DNA from: Desulfobacterales bacterium
GTDB lineage: Bacteria; Desulfobacterota; Desulfobacteria; Desulfobacterales; JAUCGF01
Length of the DNA stretch: 10,328 bases
Assembly: GCA_029940345.1 (NCBI GenBank)
Contig: JAOZRC010000011.1
Span: 11,678-22,005 of the forward strand
Direction of reading: 5' to 3'
Shown: positions 1-5,211 of the stretch, one piece after another
Layout: the number at the start of each line of letters is the position of its first letter
How positions within the stretch are numbered: position 1 is the stretch's first letter
The notes under the pieces: generated by a model
Told to the model about the DNA's origin: nothing
Database searches by the model: none
What the model saw: only the letters and a program-made list of their open reading frames with translations
Made by a program: the position numbers and the translations under genes

Positions 1-2
1 AA

Positions 3-308
3 GCTGGTGATGAAGCTCCAGTTCTGTTTATTAAAAATGTAGAAACAGGCGAAACGATCACTTTTGTCGGTGAAGGCGAAGGCGGCGACACTCCATACGA
101 ATATTATTGGTACGAAAATAACGACTTATTCGCTACGGAAAAATCGACAAGCCGTGATTTCGATACAGCGGGCAATTTTACAATCAAATTTGAAGTCAGG
201 GATAGCCAAAGCGTTACGGATACAGACTCAATCACCGTAACCGTTACGGAAACCGAATCTGATGAATCCGAAACTGAATCTGACGCCGAACCCGTTGAAT
301 CCGAATAA
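3..308 (+). CDS. C-terminal end of a PKD-like domain protein (partial, 5' end outside window)
   Basis: An open frame enters from the left edge and gives 101 residues before TAA at 306-308. The segment has the look of a PKD/Ig-like beta-sandwich: a GETITFVGEG strand, the turn GGDTPYEYYWYENN (compare the YxWxF core of PKD domains), a DFDTAGNFTIKFEV strand typical of the PKD 'yt v.l.v.D' end, then VRDSQSVTDTDSITVTV. It ends in an acidic Ser/Thr/Glu tail (TETESDESETESDAEPVESE) with no membrane anchor or sorting motif. Such domains are extracellular adhesion or binding modules in large bacterial surface proteins; that role is inferred. The function of the whole protein cannot be told from this fragment. 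The antisense frame over the same bases is a shadow caused by the repetitive GAA/TCT codons. Confidence 0.75.
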   Translation, partial: AGDEAPVLFIKNVETGETITFVGEGEGGDTPYEYYWYENNDLFATEKSTSRDFDTAGNFTIKFEVRDSQSVTDTDSITVTVTETESDESETESDAEPVESE

Positions 309-435
309 AATTGATCTTCAACGCATGATTCATAAGAGCTTGGGCATAAGTTTTCAGACATTAGACTTCCGAGCCATAGAAAAGAAAACCAGTAAAAAAA
401 TAGGTCGAAACCTCGGTGGTCTTCATTAAAAAATT

Positions 436-717
436 CTGATTATAACGGATTTGGGGGGGAGTTATAACACACCAGATAAATTATTATTTTTACCTCGAAG
501 AGGTTTGGTAATATAGCCTGTGGTTTCAACCACAGGTTGTGAATGGTAATGATGTTTGCGCCCTGAAGGGGCGTGGTATGATTAATCCCATCTGTTTCAC
601 ATCCCGCGCCCCTTCAGGGCGCAAAATATTATTATCACTGACTTGGGGTTGAAACCCCAAGCTATATCACATTGCCGCTCTGCGGCATAACCTCCCCCCC
701 AAATCCGTTATAATCAG
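436..717. mobile_element. MITE-like element with 26-bp perfect terminal inverted repeats and six internal hairpins
   Basis: Bases 436-461 (starting CTGATTATAACGGATTT, then seven G and AG) are the exact reverse complement of 692-717. The flanks 428-435 (AAAAAATT) and 718-725 (GAAAAATT) match at 7 of 8 bases, a possible target duplication, though low in complexity. Inside are hairpins at 492-504, 517-536, 559-573, 607-622, 642-661 and 674-686. The 19-bp arms 555-573 and 607-625 are also perfect inverted copies of each other. The second half, read in reverse complement, repeats the first in the same order: terminal repeat, GAA/AGA-loop hairpin, TTCA-loop hairpin, TGAA-loop hairpin. The whole is therefore one long imperfect palindrome. 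No ORF of useful size lies inside, so mobility would need a transposase from elsewhere. An alternative is a structured RNA or REP-like repeat. The transposon reading is inference; the symmetry is seen directly. Confidence 0.75.
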
Positions 718-767
718 GAAAAATTATAGGGATGTTTGCGTTTTCTTTAAACGACTCAAAACTATTA

Positions 768-1883
768 TTAGTGCCTCTCATTGGCTATGATTCTTTCGGA
801 AACAAGCTGTTTTAAAACTTTATCGAATAAAACCCCAAGATTTTTCCATTCAAACCGTGCCATTGCTTCTGAAAGCTGCTTGCGCTTTTCTTGAAATACG
901 GTGACATTCTCAATAATATACGCCAGTTTGGTCGCCAAATCCTGATTATCCTGATAAAGAAAATCAGAATGCAATGCCTCTGGAATGATTTCAGGATAAG
1001 AGAGCCGTTTCGGAAGTAAAGGAAGGCATCCCCAACGAATCGCTTCGATGACAGCCATGCCAAAATTTTCCTGCCAGGCGGTGCTGATAACAACAGTTCC
1101 GCGTTTGAGCCATTCATAATATTTTTCTTGGGAGGGAACATAGCCATATTGAACAATACGGCGACCGAACCGTTTACGCGCTTTAATAAACTGCTTGGGA
1201 ACGAATTGATCATTTTTACCAAGGAGCGCTATATGAAAATCATGGCCTGTTTCAAGAAGGGTTTCCAACGCCTCAAAAAAATCTTTAGGATTTTTATCAA
1301 ACTCCCAGCGATGATTCCAGATAATCAATGGTGGAGTGCTGTCAGTGAAAGCACTTACATCCGGAGGTGCGCCCGCAAAAGCGCAGCCCGGATATAACAC
1401 ACCGCTTTTCGAACGAATGGCCCCAGTCACCCATTCCGGCTGATAATCGGGCATCTTTTTGATAAAATCAGTCAGGGTGGTAAAAAACGTTTTATAATGG
1501 GTTTCAGAATTGAAAAGCACTTTATCGGCAGTCAGGCCTGTGGTAATATCGGAAAATCCGAGTTGAAAATTCAGGCTTTTACCAGACGGTTGGGGGTAAG
1601 TCAGTTGGCTCTCGTGAAAATATGCCAAAACTGGCGGACAGGAAGAGCCACTCAGGGCTTTAAAGTCCGATAAACGCATTAAGCTCGTTGTAATTAAGCC
1701 ATCGTAGGCACGTAAATTGGGAATTATTTTATAAAAATATAGAGCCGCGCCGTTCAGACGCCATTTCCAGAAACTGTCCGGCAGCGTGATAAGATCAATG
1801 GTGTGTTTTGAATGGGAAATCAGACCTTGGGCAAAAGCACGATGAGAATCGCCCCAAAAAGGCTCTAAAAATAGAAATTTCAA
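768..1883 (-). CDS. DUF3524/GTDC1-type glycosyltransferase, tRNA-queuosine alpha-mannosyltransferase-like
   Basis: This is a 371-aa cytosolic GT4-like glycosyltransferase with no signal peptide. The N-terminal domain (about 1-170) carries the marks of the DUF3524 family that also holds human GTDC1: FLEPFWGDSH at 5-14, KWRLNGAALYF at 40-50, YFHESQLTYP at 88-97, KVLFNSETHY at 121-130. The C-terminal donor-binding domain has WNHRWEFDKNP at 189-199, the ENFGMAVIEA glutamate motif at 272-281 and RLSYPEIIP at 293-301, all close to the animal protein. GTDC1 is reported to be the enzyme that mannosylates queuosine in tRNA-Asp; that the bacterial protein does the same is inference, supported by queF nearby. 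The start is TTG at 1883: no in-frame ATG lies between it and an upstream TGA, and the conserved KFLFLEPFWG begins directly after it. An AAGG about 10 nt upstream may be the ribosome binding site. The next gene upstream on this strand is separated from it by the element at 1966-2119. Confidence 0.88.
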   Translation of the reverse strand: MKFLFLEPFWGDSHRAFAQGLISHSKHTIDLITLPDSFWKWRLNGAALYFYKIIPNLRAYDGLITTSLMRLSDFKALSGSSCPPVLAYFHESQLTYPQPSGKSLNFQLGFSDITTGLTADKVLFNSETHYKTFFTTLTDFIKKMPDYQPEWVTGAIRSKSGVLYPGCAFAGAPPDVSAFTDSTPPLIIWNHRWEFDKNPKDFFEALETLLETGHDFHIALLGKNDQFVPKQFIKARKRFGRRIVQYGYVPSQEKYYEWLKRGTVVISTAWQENFGMAVIEAIRWGCLPLLPKRLSYPEIIPEALHSDFLYQDNQDLATKLAYIIENVTVFQEKRKQLSEAMARFEWKNLGVLFDKVLKQLVSERIIANERH

Positions 1884-1965
1884 TTGTAATAGGCCTTGTG
1901 TTCATAACGTGACACTGTATCCTTGTGAAATTTATTATCTGAAAATTTATTGTAATGCAATTTTA

Positions 1966-2119
1966 GGCATCCTTCATAGGAGGCTCAAAGTAGTTTACAC
2001 TTTTTTAAATCCGAATCACTGATTAGGATTGATTGTACGTATTAAGAAATCCCCTTAATCAGGCAACCACAAGGGCTTGCCTGATATTGCAAATTGTAAA
2101 CTGGGCAATGAAGGATGCC
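1966..2119. mobile_element. MITE-like element, copy A of the GGCATCCTTCAT family
   Basis: The ends are 12-bp perfect inverted repeats: GGCATCCTTCAT at 1966-1977 and its complement at 2108-2119. The flanks CAATTTTA (1958-1965) and CACTTTTA (2120-2127) agree at 7 of 8 bases, as expected for an aged 8-bp target duplication. A second inverted pair lies further in, GTTTACA at 1993-1999 and TGTAAAC at 2095-2101. The core holds a 9-bp hairpin, ATCAGGCAA (2058-2066) with TTGCCTGAT (2077-2085). At 154 bp there is no room for a transposase. The ends match copy B at 3853-4026, while the core is unrelated to that copy. It lies between the short cNMP gene and the glycosyltransferase gene and may affect read-through. 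Confidence 0.8.
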
Positions 2120-2149
2120 CACTTTTAATTTGATCTTTACGTGGCTTCA

Positions 2150-2551
2150 CTATTTTGACACTTCAACCTGGGTAACCACTTTACTGATCATATTATCCAT
2201 CTTTTGCATCAGGTTTGATATAAGTTCCTGTAACTTTTCCGGCTGAACATTCCATTCCTTTGTTAATCGGGTAATGTCCAAGGTTCCCACAGTAACTTCT
2301 CCATCAGCGATAATAGAAAAAATTTGCGCGTGCTGTCCTTTTTTTAAAAGGCCCATTTCGCCCATGAAATCGCCTGCTGCCAGTGAATTCAATGCAATAT
2401 TTCCCTTGCGTGTCTTCTTTATAATTTTAGCCTTACCCTCAAGAATTACATAAACCCAGCTAGTGATACTTCCTTCTTTAATTATCAGCGTCTTGTCTGG
2501 ATAAGTTTCCTCGTTCAATACGTAACATAGTATTTCTGAATCAATTTTCAT
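2150..2551 (-). CDS. Short cyclic nucleotide-binding domain (CRP-type) protein
   Basis: This 133-aa protein is little more than one cNMP-binding fold. Residues 20-50 give the beta-roll start (DKTLIIKEGSITSWVYVILEG), followed by GDFMGEMGLL at 60-69, the counterpart of the phosphate-binding cassette (consensus G-E-x-F-G-E-x-A-L-L). The Arg-Ser/Thr pair that binds the cyclic phosphate in CRP is not present: after LLKK the sequence reads GQHAQIFS. It may therefore have lost nucleotide binding or bind another ligand; this is inference. A C-terminal helical stretch (about 100-128) could mediate dimerisation. There is no DNA-binding helix-turn-helix. The start ATG at 2551 has an AGGAG about 11 nt upstream and lies 18 nt after the stop of the cNMP-PilZ gene, so the two are likely co-transcribed and may work as a pair. 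Confidence 0.82.
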   Translation of the reverse strand: MKIDSEILCYVLNEETYPDKTLIIKEGSITSWVYVILEGKAKIIKKTRKGNIALNSLAAGDFMGEMGLLKKGQHAQIFSIIADGEVTVGTLDITRLTKEWNVQPEKLQELISNLMQKMDNMISKVVTQVEVSK

Positions 2552-2569
2552 GTTTGCAGCAATCTCCTG

Positions 2570-3370
2570 TCACGGCATTAAAAAGAAACCCAACCGTTTT
2601 TCATTTTCATGGCTGATAGATTTAAAGGCCATTCCCAGACAAAGCATCCGATCCTTCTCCCCTTCATTAATATTAACAATTTGGGAGGTTACCTTCAATT
2701 CAACATCCCGCTTCAGATACGTACTTAGTCGAAATTTGTTCCCGGGAAGATGGGGATATTCAACCGAGTTTAATGCATTAATCTCAAGTAGCACCCCTCC
2801 CTTGCTGATATCTTTGATTTGGCCTTTGAGTTTGATTTCCTCAGGGCTGTCAATTGGCACATACTCACATTCCAAGTTTACCTTTTTCCGGTAGAATTTC
2901 CGTTCAGCCCACCACTCGTCAGACGATTCCTGGGTTTTATCGTCCTCATCAATTTCTTTTTCCAAACTGAAGGCAGAGGCCATTTTATTCAACCGAATAA
3001 GGTTTTTTAGTGCCTGACCGACGATGAATTTAAAAATGTTCGGCATCTTTTTAAAAGCGCTTTTAATCATAGCAGGGTGCCAAACTTCCAGTATGCTATC
3101 CTCAACAGCCCTTGCTGATGCAACTCGAGGAGAATAGTCACTGGTAAGAAGAGCCATCCCACCGATAATCATACCGGGCCCTTGGGTGGCGACTTTAACA
3201 TCTCTTCCGTTTGACTTAACAAAGATTTCAACTTGACCGCTAATAATTTTATATATCGAAATTCCGAAGTCACCCTCTTTAATTATCAAGTCACCCTTGT
3301 CATAGTCAAGTCGAACCTCCGTTGGGAAATTTTTTGTCTTTTTCACAATATTCACTTCTTTCTGTCTCAA
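2570..3370 (-). CDS. cNMP-binding domain + PilZ domain signalling protein
   Basis: A 266-aa two-domain cytosolic protein. Residues about 18-130 form a cyclic nucleotide-binding fold (KGDLIIKEGDFGISIYKIISGQVEIF at 25-50; GPGMIIGGMALLTSDYSPRVASARA at 64-88). Here the PRVAS segment keeps the cassette arginine, but the usual Glu of GE-x-ALL is Gly. After an acidic linker (139-152) comes a PilZ domain (about 155-266) with RKFYR at 157-161 (the RxxxR motif) and DISKGG at 187-192 (the D/NxSxxG motif), the two c-di-GMP-contact motifs. It could join a cNMP-type signal to c-di-GMP; output and partners are unknown. The start is TTG at 3370, whose TTGA overlaps the ogt stop by the ATGA-type arrangement typical of translational coupling. 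GTG codons at 3355 and 3346 are alternatives. No strong ribosome binding site is seen for any of them. Confidence 0.87.
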   Translation of the reverse strand: MRQKEVNIVKKTKNFPTEVRLDYDKGDLIIKEGDFGISIYKIISGQVEIFVKSNGRDVKVATQGPGMIIGGMALLTSDYSPRVASARAVEDSILEVWHPAMIKSAFKKMPNIFKFIVGQALKNLIRLNKMASAFSLEKEIDEDDKTQESSDEWWAERKFYRKKVNLECEYVPIDSPEEIKLKGQIKDISKGGVLLEINALNSVEYPHLPGNKFRLSTYLKRDVELKVTSQIVNINEGEKDRMLCLGMAFKSISHENEKRLGFFLMP

Positions 3371-3864
3371 GAATACTTGCGTTCGTGATCAAGCAAGGCT
3401 TGTTTTAACATAAGCCCGCCGCCGAAACCGACCAGTTTACCGTCGCTTCCGATAACTCGATGACAGGGAATAATAAGGGGTAAAGGATTGCGTGCATTGG
3501 CGGCACCTACAGCACGGCAGGCTTTGGGGTTGCCGATAAGATGCGCCAGTTCGCCATAAGATATCGTGTTGCCATACGCTGTTTTTTGCAAAGCGCTCCA
3601 AACGAGGCCTTGAAACGATGTACCGTTAAATGCGATTTCCAGCGAAAATTGTTTTAATTCACCTGAGAAGTAAGCTTCAAACTGACGGATAGCGTCTTTA
3701 AACGGGCCCTCATCCCGGAGCCAATTGGATGGCGTTGCAACGGAATTTTGAGACGGTAAAAAACGCACCTGTTTAAGAACGCCATCTTCACCAGCGATTA
3801 ATAATCTGCATAAGGGGCTTTGGAAATACGTATAGTACATCAGAGGAATTTGGGCATCCTTCAT
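3367..3864 (-). CDS. ogt: Methylated-DNA--[protein]-cysteine S-methyltransferase (O6-alkylguanine repair)
   Basis: A suicide repair enzyme that moves the alkyl group from O6-alkylguanine to its own cysteine. The 165-aa protein has the family layout: a variable N-terminal domain (about 9-75), then the catalytic domain with FQGLVWSAL at 84-92, YGELAHLIG at 103-111, ACRAVGAANARNPLPLIIPCHRVIG at 115-139 (active-site Cys134 in PCHRV, Arg117 as the flipping finger) and GFGGGLMLKQALL at 147-159. It lacks an Ada-type regulatory domain. The start is doubtful. The ATG at 3864 lies inside the terminal repeat of the element at 3853-4026, so its first four codons (MKDA) are element sequence; Met9 at 3840 fits the family start (MYYTYFQSPLC) better. 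Neither ATG has a clear ribosome binding site. The stop overlaps the start of the cNMP-PilZ gene, so the two are probably co-transcribed. Confidence 0.92.
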   Translation of the reverse strand: MKDAQIPLMYYTYFQSPLCRLLIAGEDGVLKQVRFLPSQNSVATPSNWLRDEGPFKDAIRQFEAYFSGELKQFSLEIAFNGTSFQGLVWSALQKTAYGNTISYGELAHLIGNPKACRAVGAANARNPLPLIIPCHRVIGSDGKLVGFGGGLMLKQALLDHERKYS

Positions 3865-4026
3865 AAGACAGCTAAAGTAGTTAACACTTTTTCGATCTGT
3901 TCAGCTACAAAATTTTGTAGGGTGGGTGGAGTGTAACGGAACCCACCACATTTCCATAAACGGTGGGTTCCGTTACACTCCACCCATCCTACATTAAAAA
4001 GTGTAAACCAACAAATGAAGGATGCC
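3853..4026. mobile_element. MITE-like element, copy B of the GGCATCCTTCAT family, with perfect 8-bp target duplication
   Basis: The ends are GGCATCCTTCAT at 3853-3864 and its exact complement at 4015-4026. The element is flanked by a perfect 8-bp direct repeat, GGAATTTG at 3845-3852 and again at 4027-4034, the signature of a transposition event. The sub-terminal inverted pair GTTAACACTTTTT (3880-3892) and AAAAAGTGTAAAC (3996-4008) matches copy A apart from one base. The core (3916-3993) is a long hairpin not found in copy A. The element is 174 bp and non-coding. It lies between the small gene at 4035-4205 and ogt and provides the annotated ogt ATG. An 8-bp duplication is compatible with several transposase families (for example ISL3, IS256 or IS1595), so the partner cannot be named. 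Confidence 0.88.
3916..3993. repeat. Long GTAGGGTGGGT-type hairpin inside element copy B
   Basis: The 32-nt arms 3916-3947 and 3962-3993 are complementary at 31 of 32 positions, with a 14-nt spacer. The left arm begins TGTAGGGTGGGTGGAGTG and the right arm ends CACCCATCCTACA. Repeats of the GTAGGGTGGGTT...AACCCACC kind are common between genes in many bacterial genomes. Here one fills the core of the element and has no counterpart in copy A, so it may be a nested repeat or a swapped core. Confidence 0.85.
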
Positions 4027-4034
4027 GGAATTTG

Positions 4035-4205
4035 CTATTTTTTTTCTGATTCCGGTGTCATTGAGTTCCTGACTGTATCAGAAACAGTTTGGTAAACGGT
4101 TTTAAATGTTTCATGGAAAGCGGTCGGGGAAAGCCTGCCTGCTTCGATATATTTCACCACGATTTCCTTGGTCGTCCGTAAAATTTGTTCATCAATAGAG
4201 CGCAT
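4035..4205 (-). CDS. Small conserved-looking protein of 56 aa, helical, function unknown
   Basis: An open frame from ATG at 4205 to TAG at 4035 encodes MRSIDEQILRTTKEIVVKYI followed by EAGRLSPTAFHETFKTVYQT and VSDTVRNSMTPESEKK. An AAAGAGA about 8 nt upstream is a plausible ribosome binding site. The pattern of a first amphipathic helix ending in IVVKYIEAGRLSPTAF and a second helix (HETFKTVYQTV) resembles the N-terminal half of MucR/Ros-type regulators (LTxxIVxAYVxxNxVxxxxLPxLIxxVH). Only this half is present; no zinc finger follows. That likeness is from memory and not proven. Its stop is 8 nt from the element at 3853-4026, and without the element it would sit 12 nt ahead of Met9 of ogt, suggesting a former operon. 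Confidence 0.65.
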   Translation of the reverse strand: MRSIDEQILRTTKEIVVKYIEAGRLSPTAFHETFKTVYQTVSDTVRNSMTPESEKK

Positions 4206-4281
4206 CGGATATTCTCTTTCAGGTTAATGAAAAAATAAGAAACAGGGTATCTTATTCAAAATCTATGGCTAAATGCAGGTC

Positions 4282-4388
4282 CGGAGTGCGAAAATTTAGT
4301 TTTTCGCATGTGTCAGAAGACTTGGAGCAACGGGCTATATCTGCGAAAGACCGGTCCGCTCCTCCGCTCTGCTGAACTTTCGCACTCC
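4282..4388. repeat. Inverted-repeat element with GGAGTGCGAAA ends
   Basis: GGAGTGCGAAA at 4283-4293 is the exact complement of 4378-4388. Each end also folds on a nested partner: TGCGAAAA (4287-4294) with TTTTCGCA (4301-4308), and GCGAAAG (4343-4349) with CTTTCGC (4377-4383). A perfect GACCGGTC palindrome lies at 4349-4356. The 12-mer TCCGGAGTGCGA at 4280-4291 recurs at 7429-7440 between dinB and ahcY, so this is a dispersed family. No flanking duplication was found. It is non-coding and could be a mobile repeat or a structured regulatory element. Confidence 0.6.
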
Positions 4389-4702
4389 ATAGTTATGATC
4401 ACCATTGAATTTGAATGGGATATGAAACAGGATCAAACTGATTTCCCCAAAATAAGTTAATTTTGAATTACAGATCATACACTTAATCGTCAGATTAAGA
4501 TTTTGGAGTATGGCTAAGATTATAAAATGGGATATTATGAAATGGGGAAGTTGTTTCGTCCCAAGTCCTAACTGCATTGCTAGCAGAAAAGAACCCAAGA
4601 GTCAAGAACTGCATTACTATTTTTTAATTCAGCAATCTGGTTGCCATTTCTGATTAGAATTATAATTAACATGAATTTTCTGAAAGTCTGTAAACAGAGG
4701 GT

Positions 4703-4731
4703 TTGACAGAACTGTTTTTTTTCATTATTAA
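4703..4731 (+). promoter_or_regulatory. Sigma-70-type promoter for queF
   Basis: A perfect -35 hexamer TTGACA (4703-4708), a 17-nt spacer and TATTAA (4726-4731) as the -10 lie about 65 nt ahead of the queF start. The region downstream is AT-rich. The expected start of transcription is near 4738, giving a leader of about 60 nt. Confidence 0.6.
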
Positions 4732-4797
4732 TTCCGTTATATAAATATATCTGATTTTGTTTGATTAAAATAAGGCCGATTCAAAGGAAATGCCATT

Positions 4798-5211
4798 ATG
4801 CCAACACCCAATTCCGATATAAGCCACACGAAACCTGAAAGTCCAGAAAGTGTTAGCGCTACCATTCTTGATCCCCTCAATTACCAATATCGGGGTAAAA
4901 GGGATATTGAAATCACCATCCGCCAACCTGAATATACTTCATTATGCCCGATGACGGGTCTGCCGGATGTCGGATGTATAACCATTCAATATACACCTGA
5001 TAAAAAAATTATTGAATTAAAATCATTAAAGTTTTATCTTTTGCAATATCGTAATGTCGGTGTATTTTACGAACATCTGGTAAATCGTATTTTAGATGAT
5101 TTGGCTGAAGTCTTAAAACCGAAACAATTGTCTGTTATGGGTGATTTCACCGCTCGAGGAGGCATAACCACACGTGTTACAGCAAAATATGGAGGGGCTG
5201 ATGGCAACTGA
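4798..5211 (+). CDS. queF: NADPH-dependent 7-cyano-7-deazaguanine (preQ0) reductase
   Basis: Reduces the nitrile of preQ0 to the amine of preQ1, the last step of queuosine synthesis before insertion into tRNA by Tgt. The 137-aa protein is of the short, unimodular QueF type with a tunnelling (T-) fold. The nucleophile is Cys50 in SLCPMTGLPD, with Asp57 as the proton donor. The QueF signature ELKSLKFY lies at 73-80, followed by QYRNVGVFYEH at 83-93, which supplies the substrate-binding Glu/His, and GDFTARGGI near the end. The start ATG at 4798 has an AAGGA about 9 nt upstream. The gene has its own promoter and runs into the lipoprotein gene with an 11-nt overlap, so the two are likely translated in a coupled way. 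The glycosyltransferase at 768-1883 may act on the end product of this pathway. Confidence 0.95.
   Translation: MPTPNSDISHTKPESPESVSATILDPLNYQYRGKRDIEITIRQPEYTSLCPMTGLPDVGCITIQYTPDKKIIELKSLKFYLLQYRNVGVFYEHLVNRILDDLAEVLKPKQLSVMGDFTARGGITTRVTAKYGGADGN
5191..5203 (+). promoter_or_regulatory. Ribosome binding site that decides the lipoprotein start
   Basis: GGAGGGG at 5191-5197 lies 5 nt (counted from GGAGG) before the ATG at 5201, inside the last codons of queF. In-frame ATGs at 5174 and 5189 have no such site, so 5201 is preferred. Confidence 0.7.

Larger units (their letters stand above)
4206..4797. other. Intergenic region between divergent genes
   Basis: This stretch separates the minus-strand small gene from queF on the plus strand. 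It holds the inverted-repeat element at 4282-4388 and the promoter at 4703-4731, both listed separately. Bases about 4390-4690 are AT-rich and show no gene I can support. The minus-strand frame 4335-4598 runs through the repeat element and has no recognisable protein features, so it is not called. No preQ1 riboswitch pattern is seen upstream of queF. Confidence 0.6.

Noticed and set aside
104..361. Minus-strand frame rich in Ser/Val/Asp
   Set aside because: It is the antisense shadow of the PKD-like protein end; its bias mirrors the GAA/TCT codons of the real gene, and it runs past that gene without family features.
812..1222. Minus-strand frame of 136 aa inside the glycosyltransferase gene
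   Set aside because: It lies wholly within the GTDC1-like gene in another frame and has no recognisable motifs.
1884..1965. Promoter with TTGCAT and TAATAA, 17 nt apart, ahead of the glycosyltransferase gene (minus strand)
   Set aside because: The match to consensus is weak and the region is AT-rich, so chance is as likely.
436..4388. CRISPR array from the repeated palindromic units
   Set aside because: The units are inverted, unevenly spaced and of several unrelated families; there are no direct repeats with regular spacers and no cas genes.
4335..4598. Minus-strand frame of 87 aa
   Set aside because: It runs through one end of the inverted-repeat element and AT-rich intergenic DNA, with no good ribosome site or protein motif; it is probably repeat-derived.
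4640..4797. Possible preQ1 riboswitch ahead of queF
   Set aside because: The leader has no H-type pseudoknot pattern of the preQ1-I or preQ1-II classes that I could trace; only the promoter and ribosome site are supported.
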